The notes under the pieces: generated by a model
What the model was told of the DNA's origin: nothing
The model's input: only the letters and a program-made list of their open reading frames with translations
Database searches by the model: none
Translations under genes and position numbers: made by a program
Shown: in pieces, positions 45,323 to 52,803 of the stretch
Position numbering within the stretch: position 1 is the stretch's first letter
Layout of the letters: every line of letters starts with the position of its first letter
Assembly (NCBI GenBank): GCA_029194665.1
Contig: JARFXO010000002.1
Location: 62,001 to 126,000 of the forward strand
Origin: Nitrospira sp.
Lineage (GTDB): Bacteria > Nitrospirota > Nitrospiria > Nitrospirales > Nitrospiraceae
Reading direction: 5' to 3'
DNA: 64,000 bases

Positions 45323-46438
45323 TTATTTCGAGAGCAGATATGTAAGAACTTCAACGGCAGCTTGTGGGTATCGTTCGCTCCTCGATTCGACATTATAGTG
45401 GTGGTGCAACCCAGGGGTTGTATTTACCTCGCTGATCACCCCTCCACTCTTTTCTAAGGGAACAGCCGGATCCGTTGTTATGACATCAACACCGACAAAT
45501 TCAGACCCCAAGATCCTGGCGGCAGATTCGACATCATCAATCACGGACCTGCTTATAAGGTCCGTCACCACTGCGTTATAAACCGTGCGGACCTCAGCTC
45601 TTTTTCCAATCGGATCATTAATACTTTTGACAACAACCTCTCGATTCGCTTCTAGGACAGACTCTAGGGTCAGATTTTGATGTCCCAATGTAAATAGACA
45701 ATCGCGGTCTATTTCTAGGATCATTTCGCCGCTGAATTTCCTGCGACGATTGTCGACTCTGATTAATTCAGATACCGTTGATGAACCATCTCCCCGCAGC
45801 CTTGGGCCACAACGACAAACCGCGTGTATCATTTTTCCACTGAGAACCAACATGCGATAAGACTCCCCCGGGATAAGGGGTTCAATAATAAGCTCTTGAC
45901 AGTATAGAGAAGCCAAAACCGCAGCCCGACGGAGCTCTTTCGATGTCAGAACATGCGTAGTCACCCCTTGCCCTGACGACGTACCCTGTGCAGGTTTCAC
46001 GACACAACCCTTAGGATGATCATCGAGGAATATCCGAGCCGCATCCAACTCTTCGAGAGTGAATACGAGATGTTCGGGTGAACACAACCCATTCTGCTCC
46101 AGCAAACGATACATGAGCGGTTTCATGCCTGCTATTTCAAGCATCACCGGGTTATCCAATTCCAACTTATAATTTAGAATACGGGTTTTCTTCTCGCCAA
46201 GTTCTACTTCCCAGAGATCATCCGTTACCAACGTAAATTTGGCTCCAATTGCTTCGGAAACGGCACGCCACATCTCACGATATTCAGGGACTCTCTGTTG
46301 AACATAGATCTGCCTCGAAAGATTGAGTTTGTCCTTACATATTTTAAGGAGACGGGCAAACAGCCTTTCGATTTTCAGCAGAGAACGGCCCATTCGGGTC
46401 ATATTTGCAACTTGCTTAACCCGATCTAACAAGACCAA
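45323..46438 (-). CDS. ATP-grasp ligase A (cyanophycin-synthetase/glutathione-synthetase-like)
   Basis: The protein has 371 residues from a TTG at 46438 (ATGs at 46402 and 46393 are alternatives). GCVVKPAQGTSSGQGV is the nucleotide-binding loop. ELIIEPLIPGESYRMLVLSG and GSEFVGVDVITTDP with EVNTTPGLHHHY carry the metal and ATP ligands. This is the pattern of ligases that join a carboxylate to an amino acid amine through an acyl phosphate. Together with ComA/ComB products next door, sulfolactate or an amino acid could be a substrate. The frame overlaps ligase B by 23 bases. Confidence 0.83.
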   Translation of the reverse strand: MVLLDRVKQVANMTRMGRSLLKIERLFARLLKICKDKLNLSRQIYVQQRVPEYREMWRAVSEAIGAKFTLVTDDLWEVELGEKKTRILNYKLELDNPVMLEIAGMKPLMYRLLEQNGLCSPEHLVFTLEELDAARIFLDDHPKGCVVKPAQGTSSGQGVTTHVLTSKELRRAAVLASLYCQELIIEPLIPGESYRMLVLSGKMIHAVCRCGPRLRGDGSSTVSELIRVDNRRRKFSGEMILEIDRDCLFTLGHQNLTLESVLEANREVVVKSINDPIGKRAEVRTVYNAVVTDLISRSVIDDVESAARILGSEFVGVDVITTDPAVPLEKSGGVISEVNTTPGLHHHYNVESRSERYPQAAVEVLTYLLSK

Positions 46439-47642
46439 TTCCCTTTATCAGCCACTTCGCTGCTCTTTTCAGAAGCTCCCGGAACATCTTCGAGAACGGC
46501 AGAAGGTCTTTCCAATCGAACCAAGCCGCTTCCTCAACCCCCCTAAAGGAACGAATCCAATCGCCCAAGCGTAGGGATCCCTCCTGATAATAATGAAGTG
46601 AGGAGATCAGGTCGTAATCTTCGATCAACCACCGACGTCCATCCCTCGGAATGATCAGTGGTGGCTTCTGGCCTGTGAGATCAAGATATAGTGACTTGAC
46701 GACATCCATGTCGTTTTCATCGGTAAAGAGCCTGAATGCCTGGCCGATTCGAGGATTGATATCCAGCACCTTATACTGGCCGTCACGCGGATCGAATCGG
46801 TATCCGATATCAAGGATACCCCGATATCCGATCGACTTCATGAATTGCACCGTCAGCTTAGCCACGGTCTCATTCCAACGGCACTCGCCAAGCGAAGCAC
46901 AACCGACGTGGATCGGGAACTGACGAATCTTAAACCCAGTTAAGCCGATCAGGCAGTCTGAAGTGTCATTAAAGTACCCGTTGAAAATGAAAATCTGATC
47001 ATCTCCTCCCGGGATATACTCCTGAAGCATCAGATTAGGAAATCCCGGTTCTTCCATATTCTTGTATTGTTCGATCAACTCGCTCTGAGAATGAACGATC
47101 ACCATCTTCTTTTTATTTCGAGCCTCGAGGCGATGGCCGTACACGCCTTTTAGCATCAAAGGGAACTTGACCCTGGGCAACGATCCTTCCACCTCATCTA
47201 ACGACTCAGGGAAAAGAGTAAATGGTGTCGACACTCCATATTGAGAAACGAGTTCGTACATCCCCTTCTTACTAATTAATTTTCGCATCAGGGTTGGAGA
47301 ATTGTGCGGAAAGATGAACCATCGCCTGAGCGTACTGGCATTCTCCGTGACATACACGGCAGTCTCATCTGACGTTGGGATGAGAATGGAGGTTCGCCCG
47401 ATTTCTTTCCCTACGTTCAGAAGATCCTCCAGAAACCGCTCTGGATTCTTCTCGTCGTATCCACTTAAGAAACCGCGTTTACAGTACCGAGAGAGCATAC
47501 TAGGGGCTTGGGAGTCCGGATCAACACCGTAAAGGGTCACACCTTGCGTCCCCAAGCTGCGCATGATGGCCAGCCCCCCCAACTTACAGTTCACAATCAC
47601 CACCGGTGTCGCAGTATCCTTAATCCGCATTGGTGCTCTCAT
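46416..47642 (-). CDS. ATP-grasp ligase B (CarB-like/D-aspartate-ligase-like)
   Basis: About 408 residues if started at ATG 47642; a TTG at 47669 would overlap the comB stop by 4 bases. The pre-ATP-grasp domain has TPVVIVNCKLGGLAIMRSLG. The ATP-grasp core shows PLMLKGVYGHRLEARNKKK, NLMLQEYIPGGDDQIFIFNG and the metal-binding YKVLDINPRIGQAF. It would form an amide or peptide bond. Two different ATP-grasp enzymes in tandem suggest stepwise assembly of a short conjugate. Confidence 0.82.
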   Translation of the reverse strand: MRAPMRIKDTATPVVIVNCKLGGLAIMRSLGTQGVTLYGVDPDSQAPSMLSRYCKRGFLSGYDEKNPERFLEDLLNVGKEIGRTSILIPTSDETAVYVTENASTLRRWFIFPHNSPTLMRKLISKKGMYELVSQYGVSTPFTLFPESLDEVEGSLPRVKFPLMLKGVYGHRLEARNKKKMVIVHSQSELIEQYKNMEEPGFPNLMLQEYIPGGDDQIFIFNGYFNDTSDCLIGLTGFKIRQFPIHVGCASLGECRWNETVAKLTVQFMKSIGYRGILDIGYRFDPRDGQYKVLDINPRIGQAFRLFTDENDMDVVKSLYLDLTGQKPPLIIPRDGRRWLIEDYDLISSLHYYQEGSLRLGDWIRSFRGVEEAAWFDWKDLLPFSKMFRELLKRAAKWLIKGIGLVRSG

Positions 47643-47665
47643 TCCCGAGATAGAATTTGATCGTA

Positions 47666-48403
47666 TCAAACCGACTGATACATCGTTTCCTTGCGCCCCG
47701 ATATATGAATTAATTCGCCGTTGACTAGAGACGGAACGACCTCAACATCGTCGATATGGCTAAGGACAAACTCTAAATCCTCTTTCTGACCAGACCTCCT
47801 CAGATACGTCGCGCTCCTACCTGCTCGGACCTCTTCAGGACTCTTTCCACTCCATCGAGAAATATACCGACTGGTTTTCTCTGTCTCGGGGAAATAGCCG
47901 CATGCGATCAACTTTTCAGCGACCCATGCACAACCCATCTGATCCTCTCTGCGGAATTCGTTCCTCGTCCCTGCCCCCAACACTGCGATCCGCGGATGTC
48001 GACCATCCAAATAACGAGCAACCGCTGAGAAATTCCTAAAGCACGCGATATAGATAGCTTCAGCCCCTACCGCATTCATTAGCAGCTGCGTGCCGGAGGA
48101 TGAAACCAACACCATCGGACGATGGAGATCATTCCGCCCAATGATATGAGCCGGGCTGTTCGTCAGATCAAACCCGTAGGGCATGTTGCCACCAAGCTCC
48201 CCAACCATGAGCGGGGCATTCAGTGTTGAGGCAATACGGAACGCTTCATCAGTCGTCCGTGCGGGAAAGACTCGCCGCCCCAGACTAATCGCCGTAGTAG
48301 CAGTCGTGGTCGCTCGTATCACATCAATTACAACGATGGCATATTGATCACGATACCATTCTGCACTTTCAGGAAACGAATCAATGGTCACCGTTCCTTT
48401 CAT
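47666..48403 (-). CDS. comB: 2-phosphosulfolactate phosphatase
   Basis: This 245-residue protein has all the ComB blocks: VVIDVIRATTTATTAISLG near the start, VGELGGNMPYGFDLTNSP, VSSSGTQLLMNA and VLGAGTRNEFRREDQMGCAW. ComB hydrolyses (R)-2-phospho-3-sulfolactate to (R)-sulfolactate, the second step of the classical coenzyme M route. No later coenzyme M enzyme is in the window. An IS5-type element starts about 30 bases upstream of its start, separating it from comA. Confidence 0.87.
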   Translation of the reverse strand: MKGTVTIDSFPESAEWYRDQYAIVVIDVIRATTTATTAISLGRRVFPARTTDEAFRIASTLNAPLMVGELGGNMPYGFDLTNSPAHIIGRNDLHRPMVLVSSSGTQLLMNAVGAEAIYIACFRNFSAVARYLDGRHPRIAVLGAGTRNEFRREDQMGCAWVAEKLIACGYFPETEKTSRYISRWSGKSPEEVRAGRSATYLRRSGQKEDLEFVLSHIDDVEVVPSLVNGELIHISGRKETMYQSV

Positions 48404-48433
48404 TTCGCTCCCTCCGTGTCTATAAAGAAACTA

Positions 48434-49610
48434 GGAAAGGTCTGATTTATTCTTTTCGCAGGATGTGCTAAAGGAAGCGCAGTCCTGATGAGGAGGCGCC
48501 CCCATGCAGCAAGCGACGTTTGTAGAGGTCACGTTTGAGCAATATCCCAAATCCACCCGTCGCGAGCGGTTCCTCGATGAGATGAATCGCGTGGTGCCGT
48601 GGGCGGAATTCGTGGCGGTGATCGAGCCGGTCTCCCCCAAGGCCGACGGTCCGGGGCGTCCACCGGTCGGAATTGACCGCATGCTGCGGCTGCATTGTCT
48701 CCAACAGTGGTTCAACCTGTCGGATCCGGCGGTCGAGGAAGCGCTGTATGACTCCCGCGCCATGCGACAATTTGTGGGGATTGATTTGGGCCGCGAACCC
48801 GTGCCCGATGAGACGACGATCTGCAAGGTTCGGCATCGGCTGGAGGCTCACGAGTTGGGGAAACAGCTCTTTGTCCGGATTGGGGAGTATCTGGCCACGC
48901 ACGGTCTGCAGGTGAACCGGGGGACGATCGTGGATGCCACCATCATCAGTGCCCCCAGTTCGACGAAGAATCGCACGAAGGCGCGGGATCTGGAGATGCA
49001 TCAGACCAAGAAGGGTAACCAGTGGTATTTCGGCATGAAGGCGCATATCGGCGTGGACAGCCAGACGAAACTGATTCATTCGGTGACGGCCACGGCGGCG
49101 AATGTGCATGACCGCCAGGTATTACCGGAGTTGCGGCATGGCCAGGAGATGCGGGTATGGGGGCGACTCGGCGCACAGTGGACAGCGAGACGTCATCCGG
49201 CACCATGCGCCACGGGCCCAGAGCTTCATCCAGGCGAAAGCCCATCGCCATCGGCCACTGAGTGAGGCGGAGTGGGCCAGGAACCGCACGAAATCGAAAG
49301 TCCGAGCAAAGATCGAACATGCGTTCTTGGCGATCAAACGGATGTTCGAGTGGGCCAAAGTCCGGTACCGAGGGCTGGTGAAGAACACCCATTGGCTCCA
49401 GATCAGTTGTGGCTTGGCGAATCTGTACGTGGCACGGCGGCTGTTGGCGGGGGTGGAGAGAACGTGTGCCTGAGGGCTGGCAACGGGCCATCGGATGGTG
49501 GATGCCCTCCACGAAAAGGCGCACAGACCAGCGGATGCCAGCCGAATCCGCCCGGGTGACCGACCCAGGAACAGCGTTCCGAGTGAAAACGTGAATTAAT
49601 CAGACCTTCC
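48434..49610 (+). mobile_element. IS5-family (IS5 group) insertion sequence between comA and comB
   Basis: Imperfect terminal repeats (left GGAAAGGTCTGATTTATTC, right complement GGAAGGTCTGATTAATTC) flank the element and the flanks carry a CTA duplication (48431-48433 and 49611-49613), as for the YTAR targets of the IS5 group. The element is inverted relative to the host genes. The right-hand CTA supplies the TAG stop of comA on the minus strand. Confidence 0.85.
48504..49473 (+). pseudogene. IS5-family transposase with a +1 frameshift
   Basis: GGAGG precedes ATG 48504. The first frame reads RRERFLDEMNRVVPW, GRPPVGIDRMLRLHCLQQW, DATIISAPSSTKN and KKGNQWYFGMKAHIGVDS, the first half of the catalytic core. 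In a G5 run at 49159-49163 the frame is lost. The continuation DSAHSGQRDVIRHHAP to AKIEHAFLAIKRMFEWAKVR (with the catalytic Glu) lies in the next frame until 49473. Removing one G restores a full-length enzyme. It could be an inactivated copy, a sequencing error or a homopolymer-slippage site. Confidence 0.82.
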
Positions 49611-50444
49611 CTAATCGACATCGCCGTTTGAAGGCCCCTTTGGTCTCAGAATTGCCTGCTGAAATGCGTCCGAGTGCAATCCTCTTCGATAAATCTCCAC
49701 CCGAAGCAACTCCTCTAAACGAACGTTGCTCAGCTGTACCCTTGGCCCGAAATGGTTCAGCAAGGCGAACTGACTGGGCTTGTTTGGCGCCTCGAAAATC
49801 GTCCTTTCTATGCCGTAGGCTTGAACGAACCGTTCCGCAAATCCAGCGTTAAGCTTTCCTTTTCCATCAAACAAACCGACGTTTTGTGCGCTTTCTCTTC
49901 CCTCAACAACAATCTTTTCAGCTCCAGCATCCAACCATCTCATGCCTTGATCGATCAACTCTTTCACGATGTCTTCAGTAAAGCTTCCACCATGCTTCTC
50001 CCCGATCTCAAACTGGACAGTGAGTCCTCGATCGGTGGCCATTTTCACTATCTCCTTTTGGTTCAATGCATTGTCGATGAATCCCATCCCGGCTTCGATC
50101 CCGGAAACACCAATTTCGGCGCACAAATCAAGATACTCAGGGAGCTTCTTGAAATACACGGCGATTTCAAATGGCCCTCCACCCGTACAGACCGGCACAT
50201 TCAATCTCCTCGCCGCATCAACCTTTTTTCGTGTCGCAATTTCATTAGCAACCTGCCAACAAGCCATTGAGATCTTCAATGATGAAATTAGATGCCAGCT
50301 CTGCTCCAGATGACTTTCGAGCGTCACTGGATCATAGCCCGGGTCGAACGGACTTGTTAGCGGAGGAAGCTGAGTGACACCGATCTCGCGCATATAGTCT
50401 TGGGTATGTCGAATCGTTGCTTTATTCTGATTGACCGCATTCAT
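49611..50444 (-). CDS. comA: Phosphosulfolactate synthase
   Basis: The 277 residues form the ComA TIM-barrel. SPFDPGYDPVTLESHLEQSW replaces the usual N-terminal strand, NVPVCTGGGPFEIAVYFKKL and GVSGIEAGMGFIDNALNQKE follow, and GAEKIVVEGRESAQNVGLFD carries the catalytic basic and acidic residues. The enzyme adds sulfite to phosphoenolpyruvate, giving (R)-2-phospho-3-sulfolactate. AAGGAG lies 7 bases before the ATG. The stop codon is part of the target duplication of the IS5-type element, so the native C-terminus may have been a few residues different. Confidence 0.87.
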   Translation of the reverse strand: MNAVNQNKATIRHTQDYMREIGVTQLPPLTSPFDPGYDPVTLESHLEQSWHLISSLKISMACWQVANEIATRKKVDAARRLNVPVCTGGGPFEIAVYFKKLPEYLDLCAEIGVSGIEAGMGFIDNALNQKEIVKMATDRGLTVQFEIGEKHGGSFTEDIVKELIDQGMRWLDAGAEKIVVEGRESAQNVGLFDGKGKLNAGFAERFVQAYGIERTIFEAPNKPSQFALLNHFGPRVQLSNVRLEELLRVEIYRRGLHSDAFQQAILRPKGPSNGDVD

Positions 50445-50482
50445 AACGGTTCTCCTTGTTCAACGGGATGCTAGAACCTAGC

Positions 50483-50627
50483 TCAAAATAGCTTGAGGAG
50501 CGTGGTGATGCAGGCGGACTGGATAAAGCCGAAGAAATTGTTGCGAAGTACTTGTACGAAGAAACGTCGCTTCTACCAGAACCAGGCAAAGAACCGCTCA
50601 ATCAGCCAGCGGCGCTGATAGTGACGC
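50483..50627 (-). pseudogene. C-terminal relic of an IS5-family transposase
   Basis: The minus strand reads RHYQRRWLIERFFAWFW, an in-frame TAG, then KRRFFVQVLRNNFFGFIQSA and ITTLLKLF before a TGA at 50483-50485. This is the C-terminal Glu-containing block of IS5-family transposases, with a stop inside and no repeats left. It occupies most of the gap between comA and the deacetylase gene. Confidence 0.75.
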
Positions 50628-50665
50628 TAAGGTCGACCGTCCTGGCTCTTGAGTTGGAGGGTCGA

Positions 50666-51691
50666 TCAATGTGGGGCGATGAGATTCAGGCCGTTCTGCT
50701 CAATGTCCTCATCAACGAAACCTTCACACTGATCGATCGGCGGAACATCACGCAGTGTTTTGGCCGGCTGGATGAGGCGCACCGCATTCTTCACCACGCC
50801 GACCGGATTGTCTTTCATGGCACAAACCGCCCTGATTTCTTCCACAGCTTGTTGTATTGGGACAAACTTGAAGTCGGTGACCAATCGACGCAAGCGGGCT
50901 TCAGTCTTATGTAAATTGACGTAATGACGAAATCGTGAAACAACAGACCCTACCATCCGTGGCTGCTCAGGATCGAGTTCCCAAGGGTGCAGATACATGA
51001 TGAGCGGATGGCCTTGACTTGCAACGCGACACAAGAGGCGGCGCAAAAGCCTGTATGGGTATAATCGAAAATACCCTCCCCCGGCAACCGGAACCCGAAG
51101 CGGTCCAACCTTCAGAGTGGACGGTGGCACCTCCCATAAATCGCCAGCCTCGGTTTTCCGAATGTGACACCATGGATTAGCGTCTGGCATGCCATAGCGA
51201 TCATGCCGGACGGGGAAAATACTCGAATCGTACAAATACCCTTCCTCGACCAAGATCGGCAGTGCCCACTGAGTTCTAGCCGTAATCGAAAAAGACGGCG
51301 CCCGATAGCCGAACACCATCTCTCCCGTCAAACCTTCTAAAATACGCTTTGACCGCCTGACGTCGTCCCGAAACTCGCTGTCCGTCTGATTAGTGACCAA
51401 CTCATGTCCGTAACCGTGCGAGGCAATTTCATGCCCCTGCTTCGCTAACGCTTTGACCAACCCCGGATGTCGTTCCGCCACCCATCCCAGAACAAAAAAT
51501 GTGGCCTTTGTCTGAGCCTGCGCCAGAAGCTCCGCGAGCCGGAGCGTATTCTGCTCCACGCGACTTTCTAATCGATCCCATTGTCTCCTTCTGGCGTCGG
51601 ACCAAAAGGCCGACACTTGAAAATGCTCTTCCACGTCAAACGAGAGAACATGTCGTACGCTCGCCTCTTGATTTTGCCGGCTGGAAGGCAT
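50666..51691 (-). CDS. Polysaccharide deacetylase, XrtA/PEP-CTERM locus type (with DUF3473)
   Basis: The start is placed at ATG 51691, overlapping the upstream TAA in a TAATG. About 341 residues. The NodB motifs are LSFDVEEHF, EIASHGYGHELV and FGYRAPSFSITA. The C-terminal DUF3473 region includes PWELDPEQPRMVG and RHYVNLHKTEARLRRL. This arrangement marks the subfamily that accompanies exosortase A. It probably removes N-acetyl groups from a sugar of the polymer. The coupling to the initiating transferase supports a core role. Confidence 0.9.
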   Translation of the reverse strand: MPSSRQNQEASVRHVLSFDVEEHFQVSAFWSDARRRQWDRLESRVEQNTLRLAELLAQAQTKATFFVLGWVAERHPGLVKALAKQGHEIASHGYGHELVTNQTDSEFRDDVRRSKRILEGLTGEMVFGYRAPSFSITARTQWALPILVEEGYLYDSSIFPVRHDRYGMPDANPWCHIRKTEAGDLWEVPPSTLKVGPLRVPVAGGGYFRLYPYRLLRRLLCRVASQGHPLIMYLHPWELDPEQPRMVGSVVSRFRHYVNLHKTEARLRRLVTDFKFVPIQQAVEEIRAVCAMKDNPVGVVKNAVRLIQPAKTLRDVPPIDQCEGFVDEDIEQNGLNLIAPH

Positions 51692-52803
51692 TACAGCGCC
51701 CCTTCCCCGACCAACACCACTCGCACCGTCTGGGCTAGAATTTTCATATCGAGCCCCAACGATAACCACTTGACGTAGTAGAGATCATATTGCAACTTCA
51801 TATGGGCATCTTCCGTAGAAGCGCCATAGCGAAATTTAACCTGCGCCCACCCGGTAATACCGGGTCGGACCGTGTGCCTCAAATCATAGTAGGGAATGAT
51901 TTTTCGCAAGTCCTGCACGAACATCGGTCGCTCCGGGCGCGGCCCGACAAGACTCATGTCCCCTTTTAACACATTGATCAGCTGTGGCAACTCATCGAAG
52001 CGAGTTTTTCGAAGCCACTTCCCGACGCGGGAGATCCGATGATCGTCCGTTTGAGCCCATTGAGGCCCCAACTCTTCTGCGTCTTGCCGCATGGATCGAA
52101 ACTTGAAGATCTGAAAGCGTCGGCCGAGCAACCCGACACGGATCTGACGATAAATGACCGGTCCGGGCGAATCGACTTTAATCAGAAACGCAACGAGCAA
52201 AAATAGCGGGAATAGCGCCAGCAACCCGGCGGTTGAAATCAGTATGTCAATAAGTCGCTTCGTCACGCGGGAAGTCACGCTCAGCTTAAAGCCAGTCGAA
52301 AAGATCAAGGCGCTCGGGCGAAGCGAATCGACCGAGAGGCGGCCCGAAACTTCTTCGAACAATTGATGCCCGTCAAGAACTTCTATCCCCATCGCCTTCA
52401 AATTGAGGAGCTGTCCAACTGGCAGTACGGAGCGGCGATCTTCAACACAGACAACGATGGTATTCACTCTCTGTTCTTCTACCACCTGTGCTAACTGTTC
52501 ATGGGTGCCGAATAGGCCGGGTATGGCCGGATTTCCTTGAACCCGCTCACTTTCCCCTACAAAAGCCCCAACAATCTCCATCAGGCCAAGGTGCTCCGAA
52601 AGTATGACTCGATAGAGTTCCCTGGCGAGCTTCCCTTCCCCCAAGATAAGCATCCGCCTCCTCTGACCGAATCCGTTCGTCGTCGGATACACGTCCTCCG
52701 TAAAACGGCACAGCTGTAGCCCCTGCTCCACGGCAGCCTCGTTATTTATCGCTTCAACTGTTCTTAGTGGCATAGTACTTTTCATGCATGAGATAGGGCG
52801 CAA
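51691..52803 (-). CDS. Initiating sugar-phosphate transferase (PEP-CTERM/XrtA type), without N-terminal membrane block
   Basis: Up to 370 residues. The C-terminal half is the polyprenyl-phosphate sugar phosphotransferase domain: TKRLIDILISTAGLLALFPL (membrane helix), DSPGPVIYRQIRVG, FKFRSMRQDAEELG, RKTRFDELPQLINVLKGDMS, LVGPRPERP and RPGITGWAQV. The first half has a CoA-binding-like Rossmann domain. Relatives usually begin with four or five membrane helices, which are missing here. The start is one of several Met codons (52803, 52785, 52773) overlapping the upstream kinase gene. It would begin each repeat unit on undecaprenyl phosphate. Confidence 0.88.
   Translation of the reverse strand: MRPISCMKSTMPLRTVEAINNEAAVEQGLQLCRFTEDVYPTTNGFGQRRRMLILGEGKLARELYRVILSEHLGLMEIVGAFVGESERVQGNPAIPGLFGTHEQLAQVVEEQRVNTIVVCVEDRRSVLPVGQLLNLKAMGIEVLDGHQLFEEVSGRLSVDSLRPSALIFSTGFKLSVTSRVTKRLIDILISTAGLLALFPLFLLVAFLIKVDSPGPVIYRQIRVGLLGRRFQIFKFRSMRQDAEELGPQWAQTDDHRISRVGKWLRKTRFDELPQLINVLKGDMSLVGPRPERPMFVQDLRKIIPYYDLRHTVRPGITGWAQVKFRYGASTEDAHMKLQYDLYYVKWLSLGLDMKILAQTVRVVLVGEGAL

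Noticed and set aside
47666-50444. Coenzyme M biosynthesis locus
   Set aside because: Only the first two enzymes are present; sulfolactate dehydrogenase and later steps are missing in the window.
50552-50914. Plus-strand frame of 120 codons
   Set aside because: It is a shadow of the IS5-type relic and of the deacetylase gene.
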